From positions 1-15,636 of the forward strand of contig JANWHO010000100.1 in assembly GCA_025450375.1 (NCBI GenBank): DNA of 15,636 nucleotides, written 5' to 3'. The DNA comes from Chloroflexota bacterium. GTDB taxonomy: Bacteria; Chloroflexota; UBA5177; JANWHV01. Under the pieces are notes generated by a model, which was not told the origin of the DNA, ran no database searches, and saw only the letters and a program-made list of their open reading frames with translations. Below, one piece after another: positions 6,081 to 13,979 of this stretch (its first letter is position 1; each line of letters begins with the position of its first letter). The translations under genes and the position numbers were made by a program.

Positions 6081-6812
6081 GTGCATGTGCTAGTAGTGGA
6101 GGATGACCGCGCCCTGGCTGATCTCTTGCGGCGCGGTCTCACCCAGGAATATTACACCGTGGACGTGGCCCACGATGGCCCTGGCGGCCTCGAGCGGGCC
6201 GAGAGCGGCGCCTATGACGTGATGGTATTGGACGTGATGTTGCCCGGGATGGACGGCCTGCAAATCGCGCGCCGCCTCCGGGCGGACGGAAACAATCTGC
6301 CCATTCTCATGTTGACGGCGCGCGACGCCTTGCATGATAAGCTGGGCGGTTTTAGCGCCGGAGCGGATGACTATCTGGCCAAGCCCTTCGCCTTCGAGGA
6401 ATTGTTGGCCCGGCTCCGCGCCTGTACTCGGCGAGGCTCTCCCCAGGTGGACCAGGACCGCCTGGTGGCTGGGGATCTGGTGCTGGATCGGCGGGCCCAT
6501 GAAGTGACACGGGCGGGGCAGACTCTCGATCTCACGCCAAAGGAATTCGCGCTCCTGGAATACCTGATGCGCCATCCGGGCCAGGTGCTGAGCCGGACCT
6601 TGATCTTAGAGCGGGTGTGGGACTACAGCTTCGATTCCCTGGCCAACGTGGTGGACGCCACCATTCGCCGCCTGCGCAAGGTGGTGGATGAAGGTTTCTC
6701 CTACGCGTTGATCCATACGGTTCGCGGCGTGGGCTACAAGCTCAAGGTGCCGGATTCGCGGGAAGGGAACGACCATGTGGCTATTGGCGCCGGGCTCCAG
6801 GCCGCGCGCTGA
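6081..6812 (+). CDS. OmpR-family response regulator of the htrA-linked system
   Basis: A 243-residue DNA-binding regulator. The receiver domain (~1-115) has E7/D8/D9, phospho-acceptor D51 in VLDVMLPG, LMLTARD and DYLAKPFA. The winged-helix domain (~130-225) has LDLTPKEFALLEYLMRHPGQ, then YSFDSLANVVDATIRRLRK, ending HTVRGVGYKL, most like the CusR/QseB branch. The start is GTG at 6081 with GGGAAGGAG about 6 nt upstream. Its last ~13 codons overlap the kinase gene by 38 nt, implying translational coupling. The GTCAT repeats before it and before htrA are probably its own binding sites. Confidence 0.94.
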   Translation: MHVLVVEDDRALADLLRRGLTQEYYTVDVAHDGPGGLERAESGAYDVMVLDVMLPGMDGLQIARRLRADGNNLPILMLTARDALHDKLGGFSAGADDYLAKPFAFEELLARLRACTRRGSPQVDQDRLVAGDLVLDRRAHEVTRAGQTLDLTPKEFALLEYLMRHPGQVLSRTLILERVWDYSFDSLANVVDATIRRLRKVVDEGFSYALIHTVRGVGYKLKVPDSREGNDHVAIGAGLQAAR

Positions 6813-8085
6813 CCCGACGGCGGCGACGCTGCGGAAGGTGGGGTGGCGGCTGGCCCTCCTTACGGTCGGCCTCCTCTGTTTGCTCGTCGTGGCCCTGGGC
6901 AGCGTGGTCTATGGGATTACCCGCCAGAGTCAATTGCAGTCGCTCGAGAACACCTTGAAGGCGAAGGCGCAGCATGCGCCGATTATCGACTTGATGATTC
7001 GGAGCGGCCAGCAAAGCCAGGTCTATATTCCCGGGCGGGGCACCCCCGATCTGAATGGGGTCTTCTATACGGTTATCGACGCGCAGCTGAACGTGCTGGG
7101 CGAAAGTGGCCCCTTTAATCCGCCGCTGGTCGACCAGAACGCGGCTCGTTCCGAGGCGAACGGGGCTGACCCGACTTTCACCCAGCAAACGCGCGATGGC
7201 CAGAATTACCTCACCTACAGCTATGCCATCTATAGTCCCGATGAATCCCAGGTGGTGTACGTGGTACAGGCCAGCATTTCCGAAAGCCAGTTAGAGGCGG
7301 ATCTTGCTGGACTCCTCCGTGGTCTGATCATCGTGGGGGCGATCGGCCTGGTCGCCGCGGGGGGGATTAGCAGCGTCCTGGTCCGCGGAGCCCTGGCGCC
7401 GGTGCGGGCCTCGTGGCGGCGGCAGCGCGATTTTGTCGCCGATGCCGCTCATGAACTGCGCACGCCGCTGGCTATTGTCCGGACCGGCGCCGAATTGGCG
7501 CTCAGCGGCGGCTCTTCCCTGGACCAACAGCAGGCACTGGAGCAAACCCTGGTGCAGACCACCCATCTCACCCGCCTGGTCGATTCGCTGTCCCTGCTGG
7601 CGCGGGCCGACAGCGGAGTGCTGACCATGGAGCGCGGAGCCCTCGATCTCTCGGCGGTGGCCCGCGAGATCGTGGACGGGATGGAAATCCTGGCCGAGGA
7701 CGGGGATCAACGCCTCACCCTTACGGCCCCGGAGCCCTTGCCGATCCAGGGTGATCCCAGCCGCTTGCGCCAGGTGCTGGTCATTCTCCTCGATAATGCC
7801 CTGAAGTATACGCCCGCCGGCGGCACTATCGTGGTCATGACGGAGCGGACCGGTGGGAAGGCTCGGCTCACCGTAACGGACAGTGGTCCAGGCATCCCTC
7901 CCGATCAGTTGCCGCGTATTTTCGATCGCTTTTACCAAGCGGACGCATCGCGAACCGGGCGGGGTATGGGCCTGGGTCTGGCGATCGCCCGGACCTTCGT
8001 GGAGGCGCATGGTGGACGGATAGCCGCCGGCAATACGCCGGCCGGCGGGGCCCGGTTTACGGTCACCCTTCCCATTTCAACCTGA
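6775..8085 (+). CDS. Sensor histidine kinase of the htrA-linked system
   Basis: A 436-residue membrane kinase. TM1 is at ~25-48, an extracytoplasmic sensor at ~50-178 and TM2 at ~183-204. The phospho-acceptor is H226 in DFVADAAHELRTPL. Only about 20 residues separate TM2 from the H-box, so no full HAMP domain is present. The ATPase domain has LLDNALKYT (N), DSGPGI (G1), FDRFYQADASR (F) and GMGLGLAIA (G2). The ATG at 6775 lies inside the response-regulator gene (38-nt overlap) with GGGAAGGGAA upstream. The extracytoplasmic loop and the downstream HtrA suggest sensing of envelope or protein-folding stress; this is inference. Confidence 0.92.
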   Translation: MWLLAPGSRPRADPTAATLRKVGWRLALLTVGLLCLLVVALGSVVYGITRQSQLQSLENTLKAKAQHAPIIDLMIRSGQQSQVYIPGRGTPDLNGVFYTVIDAQLNVLGESGPFNPPLVDQNAARSEANGADPTFTQQTRDGQNYLTYSYAIYSPDESQVVYVVQASISESQLEADLAGLLRGLIIVGAIGLVAAGGISSVLVRGALAPVRASWRRQRDFVADAAHELRTPLAIVRTGAELALSGGSSLDQQQALEQTLVQTTHLTRLVDSLSLLARADSGVLTMERGALDLSAVAREIVDGMEILAEDGDQRLTLTAPEPLPIQGDPSRLRQVLVILLDNALKYTPAGGTIVVMTERTGGKARLTVTDSGPGIPPDQLPRIFDRFYQADASRTGRGMGLGLAIARTFVEAHGGRIAAGNTPAGGARFTVTLPIST

Positions 8086-8093
8086 GATTCTCT

Positions 8094-8147
8094 GTCATCG
8101 AATTGTCAGAAATCGGTCATGCGGCGGTCATTGACCACTCGTATGCT
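8094..8147 (+). promoter_or_regulatory. Four-copy GTCA response-regulator box and htrA promoter
   Basis: GTCA starts at 8094, 8105, 8116 and 8127, i.e. four copies at an exact 11-bp pitch, all on one helical face. The last GTCAT ends at 8131, and TATGCT (8142-8147) follows after 10 nt as the -10 box. This fits activation by an OmpR/PhoB-type regulator replacing a -35 box. The leader to the htrA ATG is about 110-115 nt. Confidence 0.75.
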
Positions 8148-8266
8148 TAAAGAGTGCCGCCGTGGACGCGGCCTTCGCACCGTCCCTTCCACGGCGACAC
8201 AAACGCTTCAAGCGAATAGCGCGAGATCGTCGCGCGGGGTTAGCCAATCATGGAGGAGGATCTATT

Positions 8267-9361
8267 ATGAAACGTTTCGCGGGCGTGGTCACGGCGGTCA
8301 CGCTGGTGGCGGCAGGAGCTCTGGGCGAGCATGCCCTCGGTTCCTCCGGGAATCAATCGGTCTTGGCGGATGCGACGAAAGCACCAACCACCGCGTCCTC
8401 GGCTACCGCGGCCTCGTCCTATGACGCGCTCACCGAGCATGCGTTCTCGGTGGCCAGCCCATCGGTGGTCTATGTCAACAACGTAGGAGTCGGCTCTGGT
8501 TCGGGCGTCATTTACGACTCGACCGGGGACATCGTGACCAATGCCCATGTGGTGGCGAACGGCACCAAATTCCGGGTCACCCTGAACAACGGCAAGGTGT
8601 ACCCGGCGACCGTGGTCGGCACCGACACCTCGGACGACCTGGCGGTCATTCACATCAAGGCGAGCGGCCTGCCGGCCGCCCACTTCGCGGGCGCCAATGG
8701 CTTCACGGTAGCCCAGACCGTATTGGCGATTGGCAATCCGCTGGATCTCCAGCAGAGCGTCACCTCCGGCCTGATCAGTGCCGTCAACCGGACCGTGCAG
8801 GAAGCGAACGGCGCCTACCTGCCCAACGCCCTGCAGACCTCGGCCCCGATCAATCCCGGAAATTCGGGCGGGGCGCTGGTCAACCTGAGCGGCACCGTGG
8901 TTGGCATCCCTACCCTGGAGGCCACGGACCCGCAAAACAATAACGGCGGAGCCGCGCAGGGAATCGGGTTCGCCGTCCCCAGCATCCGCGTCACCTACAT
9001 CGCGCATCAGATCATCACGACCGGCCATGTGGCGCACACCGGACGCTCCTATCTAGGAATCGGGGTGGGGAGCACCAGCCAGGGGAACGGCTCGATCTAC
9101 GGCTTCGGCGCTGTGCAAACTCCGATTTCCGGGGCGTTGGTCAGCAGCGTGGCAAGCGGCAGCCCAGCGGCTCAGGCAGGTCTCCAGCAAGGTGACGTGA
9201 TCACCGCCGCCAATGGACGCACGGTGTCCAATGGTGACGATCTGCTGGTGGCCCTGGCCAACAGCAAGCCCGGCTCGACCATGTCCCTGACCGTGAATCG
9301 GAATGGGAGCAATGTCACCGTCTCCGTCCATCTCGGGGAACTGCCCGCCAACCAAGGCTAA
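8267..9361 (+). CDS. htrA: HtrA/DegP-family serine protease with one PDZ domain
   Basis: A 364-residue membrane-anchored or exported trypsin-like protease. Residues ~4-20 form a hydrophobic signal/anchor and ~25-51 a low-complexity Ala/Ser/Thr linker. The protease domain has H94 in TNAHVV, D124 in SDDLAVIHI and S200 in INPGNSGGALV. The single PDZ domain (~270-358) includes SYLGIGV, GALVSSVASGSPAAQAGLQQ and GDVITAANGRTV. It degrades or guards misfolded envelope proteins. The ATG at 8267 is chosen over a longer in-frame start at 8162 because GGAGGAGG precedes it and the anchor begins right there. Its promoter carries four GTCA repeats, so it is probably controlled by the upstream two-component system. 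An intrinsic terminator follows. Confidence 0.95.
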   Translation: MKRFAGVVTAVTLVAAGALGEHALGSSGNQSVLADATKAPTTASSATAASSYDALTEHAFSVASPSVVYVNNVGVGSGSGVIYDSTGDIVTNAHVVANGTKFRVTLNNGKVYPATVVGTDTSDDLAVIHIKASGLPAAHFAGANGFTVAQTVLAIGNPLDLQQSVTSGLISAVNRTVQEANGAYLPNALQTSAPINPGNSGGALVNLSGTVVGIPTLEATDPQNNNGGAAQGIGFAVPSIRVTYIAHQIITTGHVAHTGRSYLGIGVGSTSQGNGSIYGFGAVQTPISGALVSSVASGSPAAQAGLQQGDVITAANGRTVSNGDDLLVALANSKPGSTMSLTVNRNGSNVTVSVHLGELPANQG

Positions 9362-9380
9362 ACCCCATCGCAATACATAT

Positions 9381-9420
9381 GAGGCCCGCTGGATGCGTCC
9401 AGCGGGCCTCTTCTCGATTT
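9381..9420 (+). terminator. Rho-independent terminator of htrA
   Basis: Perfect 13-bp stem: GAGGCCCGCTGGA (9381-9393) and its complement (9398-9410) around loop TGCG, followed by TTCTCGATTT. It starts 20 nt after the htrA stop. The long GC stem and T-rich tail are strong evidence. Confidence 0.9.
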
Positions 9421-9453
9421 GGCCCTTTTTAGCATTACCCTGCCGTTTGGCAC

Positions 9454-9540
9454 TGGAGGTGCGTGCCTCCATAACTGGCTCGTTGGTGGCGGGTCCGGCT
9501 TAGCCACCGCCATCGAACGGGAGGTTGATGGGTTTGGCGG
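9454..9540. repeat. Cluster of small inverted repeats
   Basis: Three stem-forming pairs follow each other: TGGAGG/CCTCCA (9454-9459, 9466-9471), GGTGGC/GCCACC (9485-9490, 9503-9508) and CCGCC/GGCGG (9507-9511, 9536-9540) with an inner CCATC/GATGG. No gene lies here. This could be a structured RNA or decayed palindromic repeats. Confidence 0.45.
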
Positions 9541-9550
9541 CTTCCTTGTA

Positions 9551-9659
9551 GGGGCGCGGGTTCTCCAGGCCCGCTTGAGCGATCAACCACCGGCCACCGT
9601 CACGCGACCCTGGTGACAATCCGTGGCCGAAATTAGCGGGCCTGGAGTACCCGCGCCCC
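9551..9659. repeat. Paired inverted REP/BIME-like element
   Basis: Arms 9551-9575 and 9635-9659 are 25-bp inverted copies with one mismatch. Each arm is itself an imperfect hairpin (GCGGG...CCCGC). The 59-nt centre has further nested pairs: CGGCCAC/GTGGCCG (9591-9597, 9623-9629) and GTCAC/GTGAC (9599-9603, 9613-9617). Two inverted palindromic units around a structured core resemble a BIME or small non-autonomous element. No transposase or RAYT gene is in the window. Confidence 0.7.
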
Positions 9660-9777
9660 AATTTTGCCCTCGACCACGGACGCGAGGCCCGTATGGTCTC
9701 TTTGGGTGATGTGCCAAATTGCGGATGCAGTATGCTTGTGACCATGAAGACCGTTGCCAAGCCTGGAAGTCGATGAC

Positions 9778-12700
9778 ATGTCGAAGGCCGATCCACCGCC
9801 CGGCGCCCGTGTCACCTACAGCCGGCAGTTCCGCCGGTGCAATAAGGCGGACTGCTCCACGTGCCGCCAGGACACGCCGGGCCACGGACCCTACTGGTTT
9901 GCTTTTTGGCGCCAGGATGGGCGCCAATACTCGCGCTACCTCGGCAAGCAGCAGCCGCCGGACCTCGCGCCCCAGAGCCCGACGCCTGCTCCGGCTTCCT
10001 CCCAGCTCCGAGTGCGGACGCTGGGTGATTTCGTGGTCTGGCGCGGCGCCGACCCGGTGCCGGCTGATGGCTGGTCCCAGCGAAAAGTAGCACTGCTCTT
10101 CAAGTGCCTGCTGAGCACTCCCGGCCACAAACTGCATCGGGAGCAATTGCTCGACCTACTCTGGCCCAATGCCAACCAGGATAGAGGCCCCAAGCTGCTC
10201 CGCCAAACGCTCTATCGGCTGCGGCAGTTGCTTGGCCGGCCAGACTCACGCCAGGAGTATGTACGTCTGGAGGGCGACCTGGTGGTCCTGGCGCCCATGC
10301 CCGAAGGCTCGGCGCCCGTGGACTGGCTTGACGCCCTCGTCTTCGAGCGCGCCGCCACCGCTGCCCTGGCCGGCGCCGATGCCGTGGCGACCCGCTCGGC
10401 CCTGGCGCTCTATGCGGGAGACTTCCTGCCCGACGAGCGCTATGAGGAGTGGGCTGTCCGCAGACGCGAGGTCCTACGCGAACAGTATCGCGCTTTGCTG
10501 CTGCATCTGGCGGATCTGCGCGAGCGACAGGGAGGGAACGAGGAGGCCATGCGCTGCTTGCGTACGTTGCTGGCCTCCGATCCATGTCATGAAGACGCCG
10601 CGCGCGCGCTCATGCGCTTGCAGGCAGAGGCCGGCAGGCATGTCGACGCCCTACGCACCTACCAGCAACTCGCCCAATCCTTAAGGCGGGATCTGGATCT
10701 GGCGCCGGACAACGAGACGACAGCCCGGTACGACCAGGTGAGGGCCGACCGGCAGGCAGCCGTGAGGCAGCGGACTAACCTCCCAACCCCGCTCACCAGC
10801 TTCTTGGGACGCGAGAAAGAACTGGCTGCCCTGGCTGAAGCGCTCCTGGAGGGCCTGGCGGGCGACCGATGGCTGGAAGGGAACCAGCAGCCAGCGGCCA
10901 GCGGCCTCAAACGGTTAATCACAATCACCGGATCGGGCGGCTGTGGGAAGACGCGGCTGGCCATTGAGGTAGGGCACGAGGTGCATAGTCACTATGCCGA
11001 TGGCTTGTGGTTGATTGAACTTGCCTCGCTTCCGCCGGGACAGGCTGCCGATCCGGAACTGATCGGGCGGCAGGCCTGTGCCACGCTTGGGGTGCGGCCT
11101 TCGTCGGACCAGTCTCCGCTCGCTGGTTTGGGCACCATCCTGCAGCCTCGGCAGGTGCTGCTGATCCTGGATAATTGCGAGCACGTTTTGGCTAGTTGCG
11201 CCGCCTTCGCGGCGGCTCTGCTGGGTATGTGTCCCCAGGCGCGGATTCTGGCAACCAGCCGGCAGGCGCTCGGCATCTTGGGGGAAACGGTATGGCGACT
11301 CCCGCCGCTTGCCGTCCCCCCGCCTGGGGCCGAGGTGGATCTGCCCTTGGCGGAGCTTGCGCGCCTTGCCTCGATCCGCTTGTTGGTGGAGCGCGCCCGC
11401 GCGGTCAAGTCCGGCTTTGCCTTAACCATGGACAATCGGCGCGCGATGGTCGAGGTCTGCCGTAGTCTTGACGGCATCCCCCTGGCGATCGAGTTGGCGG
11501 CCGCGAGGCTATCGTTGCTCTCGCCCAGCGAACTCGCCGCCCACCTCTCCGATCGCTTCCGGCTGTTGGTCGCCGGCAATGGCGCCGCGTTACCCCGACA
11601 TCAGACCCTACACGCGGTGATCGCCTGGAGCTATCAACTGCTGGACGAAGAGGAGCAAGCCCTGCTGCGGGCCCTGTCCGTATTCGCGGGCGGCTGGACA
11701 CTGGGCGCGGCGGAGCAGGTCCGCCCTCATCGGAACGCCGGGAAGAGCGGCGTGTTGGATCCGCTGGCGCGGCTGGTCGCCAAGTCGCTGGCCCAGGTGG
11801 ATGACGCGGTGGAGGCTCCGGAAGGAGAGACACGATACCGGATGCTGGAAACAGTCCGGCAGTACGCCGCCGAACGACTGCGCGCGTGCGGAGAGGAGCC
11901 GGCGGCCCGCGATCGGCTCGCGCGCTGGTGCCTCACCTTGGCGGAACAGGCCGAGCCGTTGCTCAGTGGCGCCGACCAAGCTGCCTGGCTCGCGCGCCTG
12001 GAGGTGGAGCACGACAACCTGCGGGCGGCGCTGCAATGGAGTGTCAACGAGGGCGGAGATCGGCGGCTTGGGGTAAGGCTCATCTGCTGTCTGGGTCTAT
12101 TTTGGCGACAGCGGGGTCATTTCCGCGAAGGGCGGCTCTGGGTGGAACGGGCGCTCGCCTCGCGGCCCGATATGGAAGCCGGCGTTCGAGCCACGGCGCT
12201 CAATCTTGGCGGCAATCTGGCCTACGCGCAGGATGATAACGCCCGTGCCCTTGTCTTGTATGAAGAGTCGCTCGCGCTGCGGCGTACTTTGGGAGATCCC
12301 GCGCATATCGCGAACGCATTGTCCAATGTGGGAAACGTAGCCCTCGCGAACGGGGACTATGCGCGAGCGCGGAGCCTCTACGAGGAGGGTCTGTTCATCA
12401 TGCGGGAGTTAGGAAAGGCGCGGGATTGCGCGATAAACCTCAATAACCTGGGTGTGCTGGCCGGGCTCGAGGGCGAACATGCACGGGCCTTCGCCCTCTA
12501 CGAGGAATGTTGGCGGATGTGGCGGGAGATCGGTGATCCCTGGCACACCGCGGGCGCGATCAGCAACCTGGGGCGGGCGGCAAGCGACCTGGGCGACCTG
12601 GAGCGGGCCCGGGACTGGTTTCGCGAGAGCCTGAGGATTCGACGCGATCTCGGGGACCGCAAGGGCATCATACTGACCCTCCATAGCCTAAGCAATCTCG

Positions 12701-13095
12701 TGCATCGGCAAGGTGACGACGAGCGGGCCGCCCGGATACTGGGAGCCGCCGCGGCGCTGGGAATGGAAATTGGGGTGGGGCCGCCCTCGCGCGACCAAGC
12801 AGAGCATGACCACATGGTAGCGGCCATCCGTCAGGCGCTCGGCCCAGAGCTATTCGCCGGTAACTGGGCAGCCGGCCAGGCGATGACCTACGACCGGGCC
12901 ATTGAGTGCGCGATGGGAGAGGTAGGCGGTCTTGCTTGGGTGCCGGTTATCCGGAATACTGCCGAAAATGATCAGGAGGATCACGGGAAAGAGGACGCCC
13001 CAGAAGACGCCCACGCGCTCGCGCAGGAACAATTTCGTCTCGGTGAGCGTGAGCTTGGCGAAGGCGGATTTGGGCGCCGCCCCTATACCAGATGA
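9778..13095 (+). CDS. Giant SARP/BTAD–NTPase–TPR transcriptional regulator with DUF6788-like N-terminus
   Basis: About 1105 residues from the ATG at 9778 (GGAAG upstream; a TTG at 9754 is an unlikely earlier start). Domains: ~10-55 a Cys-rich module (C21, C26, C29, then GHGPYWFAFWR and RQYSRYLGK) like DUF6788; ~75-160 an OmpR-like winged helix; ~165-315 the BTAD helical domain; ~330-620 an NB-ARC/AAA-like NTPase with Walker A TGSGGCGKT (K391) and Walker B LLILDN (D465); ~710-1010 TPR repeats with N..L.NLG..A...GD..RA pattern. Such STAND regulators bind DNA after ligand- and ATP-driven assembly. The natural C-terminus seems lost: from about 12925 the frame reads antisense through an ABC permease remnant to TGA at 13093. 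The core domains look intact. Confidence 0.9.
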   Translation: MSKADPPPGARVTYSRQFRRCNKADCSTCRQDTPGHGPYWFAFWRQDGRQYSRYLGKQQPPDLAPQSPTPAPASSQLRVRTLGDFVVWRGADPVPADGWSQRKVALLFKCLLSTPGHKLHREQLLDLLWPNANQDRGPKLLRQTLYRLRQLLGRPDSRQEYVRLEGDLVVLAPMPEGSAPVDWLDALVFERAATAALAGADAVATRSALALYAGDFLPDERYEEWAVRRREVLREQYRALLLHLADLRERQGGNEEAMRCLRTLLASDPCHEDAARALMRLQAEAGRHVDALRTYQQLAQSLRRDLDLAPDNETTARYDQVRADRQAAVRQRTNLPTPLTSFLGREKELAALAEALLEGLAGDRWLEGNQQPAASGLKRLITITGSGGCGKTRLAIEVGHEVHSHYADGLWLIELASLPPGQAADPELIGRQACATLGVRPSSDQSPLAGLGTILQPRQVLLILDNCEHVLASCAAFAAALLGMCPQARILATSRQALGILGETVWRLPPLAVPPPGAEVDLPLAELARLASIRLLVERARAVKSGFALTMDNRRAMVEVCRSLDGIPLAIELAAARLSLLSPSELAAHLSDRFRLLVAGNGAALPRHQTLHAVIAWSYQLLDEEEQALLRALSVFAGGWTLGAAEQVRPHRNAGKSGVLDPLARLVAKSLAQVDDAVEAPEGETRYRMLETVRQYAAERLRACGEEPAARDRLARWCLTLAEQAEPLLSGADQAAWLARLEVEHDNLRAALQWSVNEGGDRRLGVRLICCLGLFWRQRGHFREGRLWVERALASRPDMEAGVRATALNLGGNLAYAQDDNARALVLYEESLALRRTLGDPAHIANALSNVGNVALANGDYARARSLYEEGLFIMRELGKARDCAINLNNLGVLAGLEGEHARAFALYEECWRMWREIGDPWHTAGAISNLGRAASDLGDLERARDWFRESLRIRRDLGDRKGIILTLHSLSNLVHRQGDDERAARILGAAAALGMEIGVGPPSRDQAEHDHMVAAIRQALGPELFAGNWAAGQAMTYDRAIECAMGEVGGLAWVPVIRNTAENDQEDHGKEDAPEDAHALAQEQFRLGERELGEGGFGRRPYTR

Positions 13096-13098
13096 CAC
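12925..13098 (-). pseudogene. 5' remnant of an ABC-2 transporter permease
   Basis: A GTG at 13098 with AGGAG 7 nt upstream starts a frame reading ...SAFAKLTLTETKLFLRERVG, then VFWGVLFPVILLIIFGSIPDNRH. This is the N-terminus of an ABC-2 membrane subunit: a cytosolic amphipathic helix and then TM1. Family members continue for 230-280 residues with five more membrane helices. Here similarity ends near 12925-12935, where the 3' end of the convergent giant regulator begins, and the frame stops at 12850. It starts 10 nt after the ATPase stop, as in an operon. It is non-functional. Confidence 0.8.
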
Positions 13099-13108
13099 GA
13101 GGGGTCTC

Positions 13109-13865
13109 CTAATTCTCCGTCGCGCCGGCGGCGCGGCGGGTAAGGGCGACAAATGCGTCCTCCAGATTGGCCTGGTCCACCCGCAGTTGTTCCGCCATGA
13201 TCTGGTTGCGGACCAGGACGGAAATCACCGCGTTCAGCACGTCGCCCGTGCCGGTCACCACCACCTGCTCACCTTGATGGGTGTCGTTCGGCCTCCTCCA
13301 TAAAGTGCGTGACCAGCACGATAGTGACGCCCTGGGCTCGGACGCCCTCGATCAGCGCCCAGGTGTCGCGCCGCGCCCCTGGGTCTAGACCCGTCGTGAG
13401 CTCGTCGAGCACGGCGATCCGTGGACGCCCGATCAGGGCCAGAGCGATGGACAGGCGCTGCTTCTGCCCACCGGACAGTTTCCCGAACCTGGTGTCACGC
13501 TTCTCGGCCAGCCCGAGCATATCCAGCAGGTGCTCCCAGTTCGCCGGCGCCCGGTAGAAGGAGCTATACAGCTCCAGCGCCTCGCCGACCTTGAGCTTCT
13601 CCGGTAACTTGCTCTCCTGAAGCTGAACGCCGACAAGCTGATGCAGCTCATCACGGTCGCGTTGCGGATCGAGCCCCAGTACCCGAATGCTGCCGGCATC
13701 CGGGACGCGAAGCCCCTCCACGCACTCCACGGTGGTGGTCTTCCCGGCGCCATTGGGGCCAAGGATCCCGAAGATCTCGCCCTCCTCCACGCTGAAAGAT
13801 ACGTCGCGCACCGCGTCCTGGTCGCGGTAGCACTTCCGCAAGTGATTCACCTCAATAATCGGCAT
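13109..13865 (-). pseudogene. ABC transporter ATPase with internal deletion and frameshift
   Basis: The ATG at 13865 (AGGAGG ~10 nt upstream) opens 198 residues of an ABC-2-type ATPase: Walker A GPNGAGKTT (36-44), Q-loop near Q83, signature LSGGQKQR (130-137), Walker B VLDE (D154/E155) and H187 in VTHFMEEAER. It then stops at TGA 13271-13269. In another frame from 13273 the family's C-terminal tail follows (GEQVVVTGTGDVLNAVISVL ... LRVDQANLEDAFVALTRR) to TAG 13111-13109. The usual segment between them (roughly DRV..ID.G...A..TP..L and the start of the C-terminal domain) is missing. Also odd is DELTTGLD in place of the usual DEPTTGLD. The truncated protein keeps all ATP-binding motifs, but its permease is broken too. 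Confidence 0.85.
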
Positions 13866-13979
13866 GTTCGCCTATCCTCCTCAAACAGCGTTGTTTCCTC
13901 GATCTAGACTACGCTGGAGGAGGGGCCCGGCACATCGACTCCTTGGCTTGGATGCGGCCGAGGTTTGGTTGAGGTGCCA

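Noticed and set aside
7291..8010. 239-codon minus-strand open frame
   Set aside because: Antisense shadow of the second sensor kinase; no start signal and no motif.
8162..8266. Longer N-terminus for HtrA starting at 8162
   Set aside because: The strong Shine-Dalgarno and the hydrophobic anchor both point to the ATG at 8267; the extra residues would be charged and precede the signal segment.
8240..9037. 265-codon minus-strand open frame
   Set aside because: Antisense shadow of htrA, whose catalytic motifs are unambiguous.
9500..9796. 98-codon minus-strand open frame
   Set aside because: It spans the inverted-repeat spacer; its content reflects the palindromes and no family is recognised.
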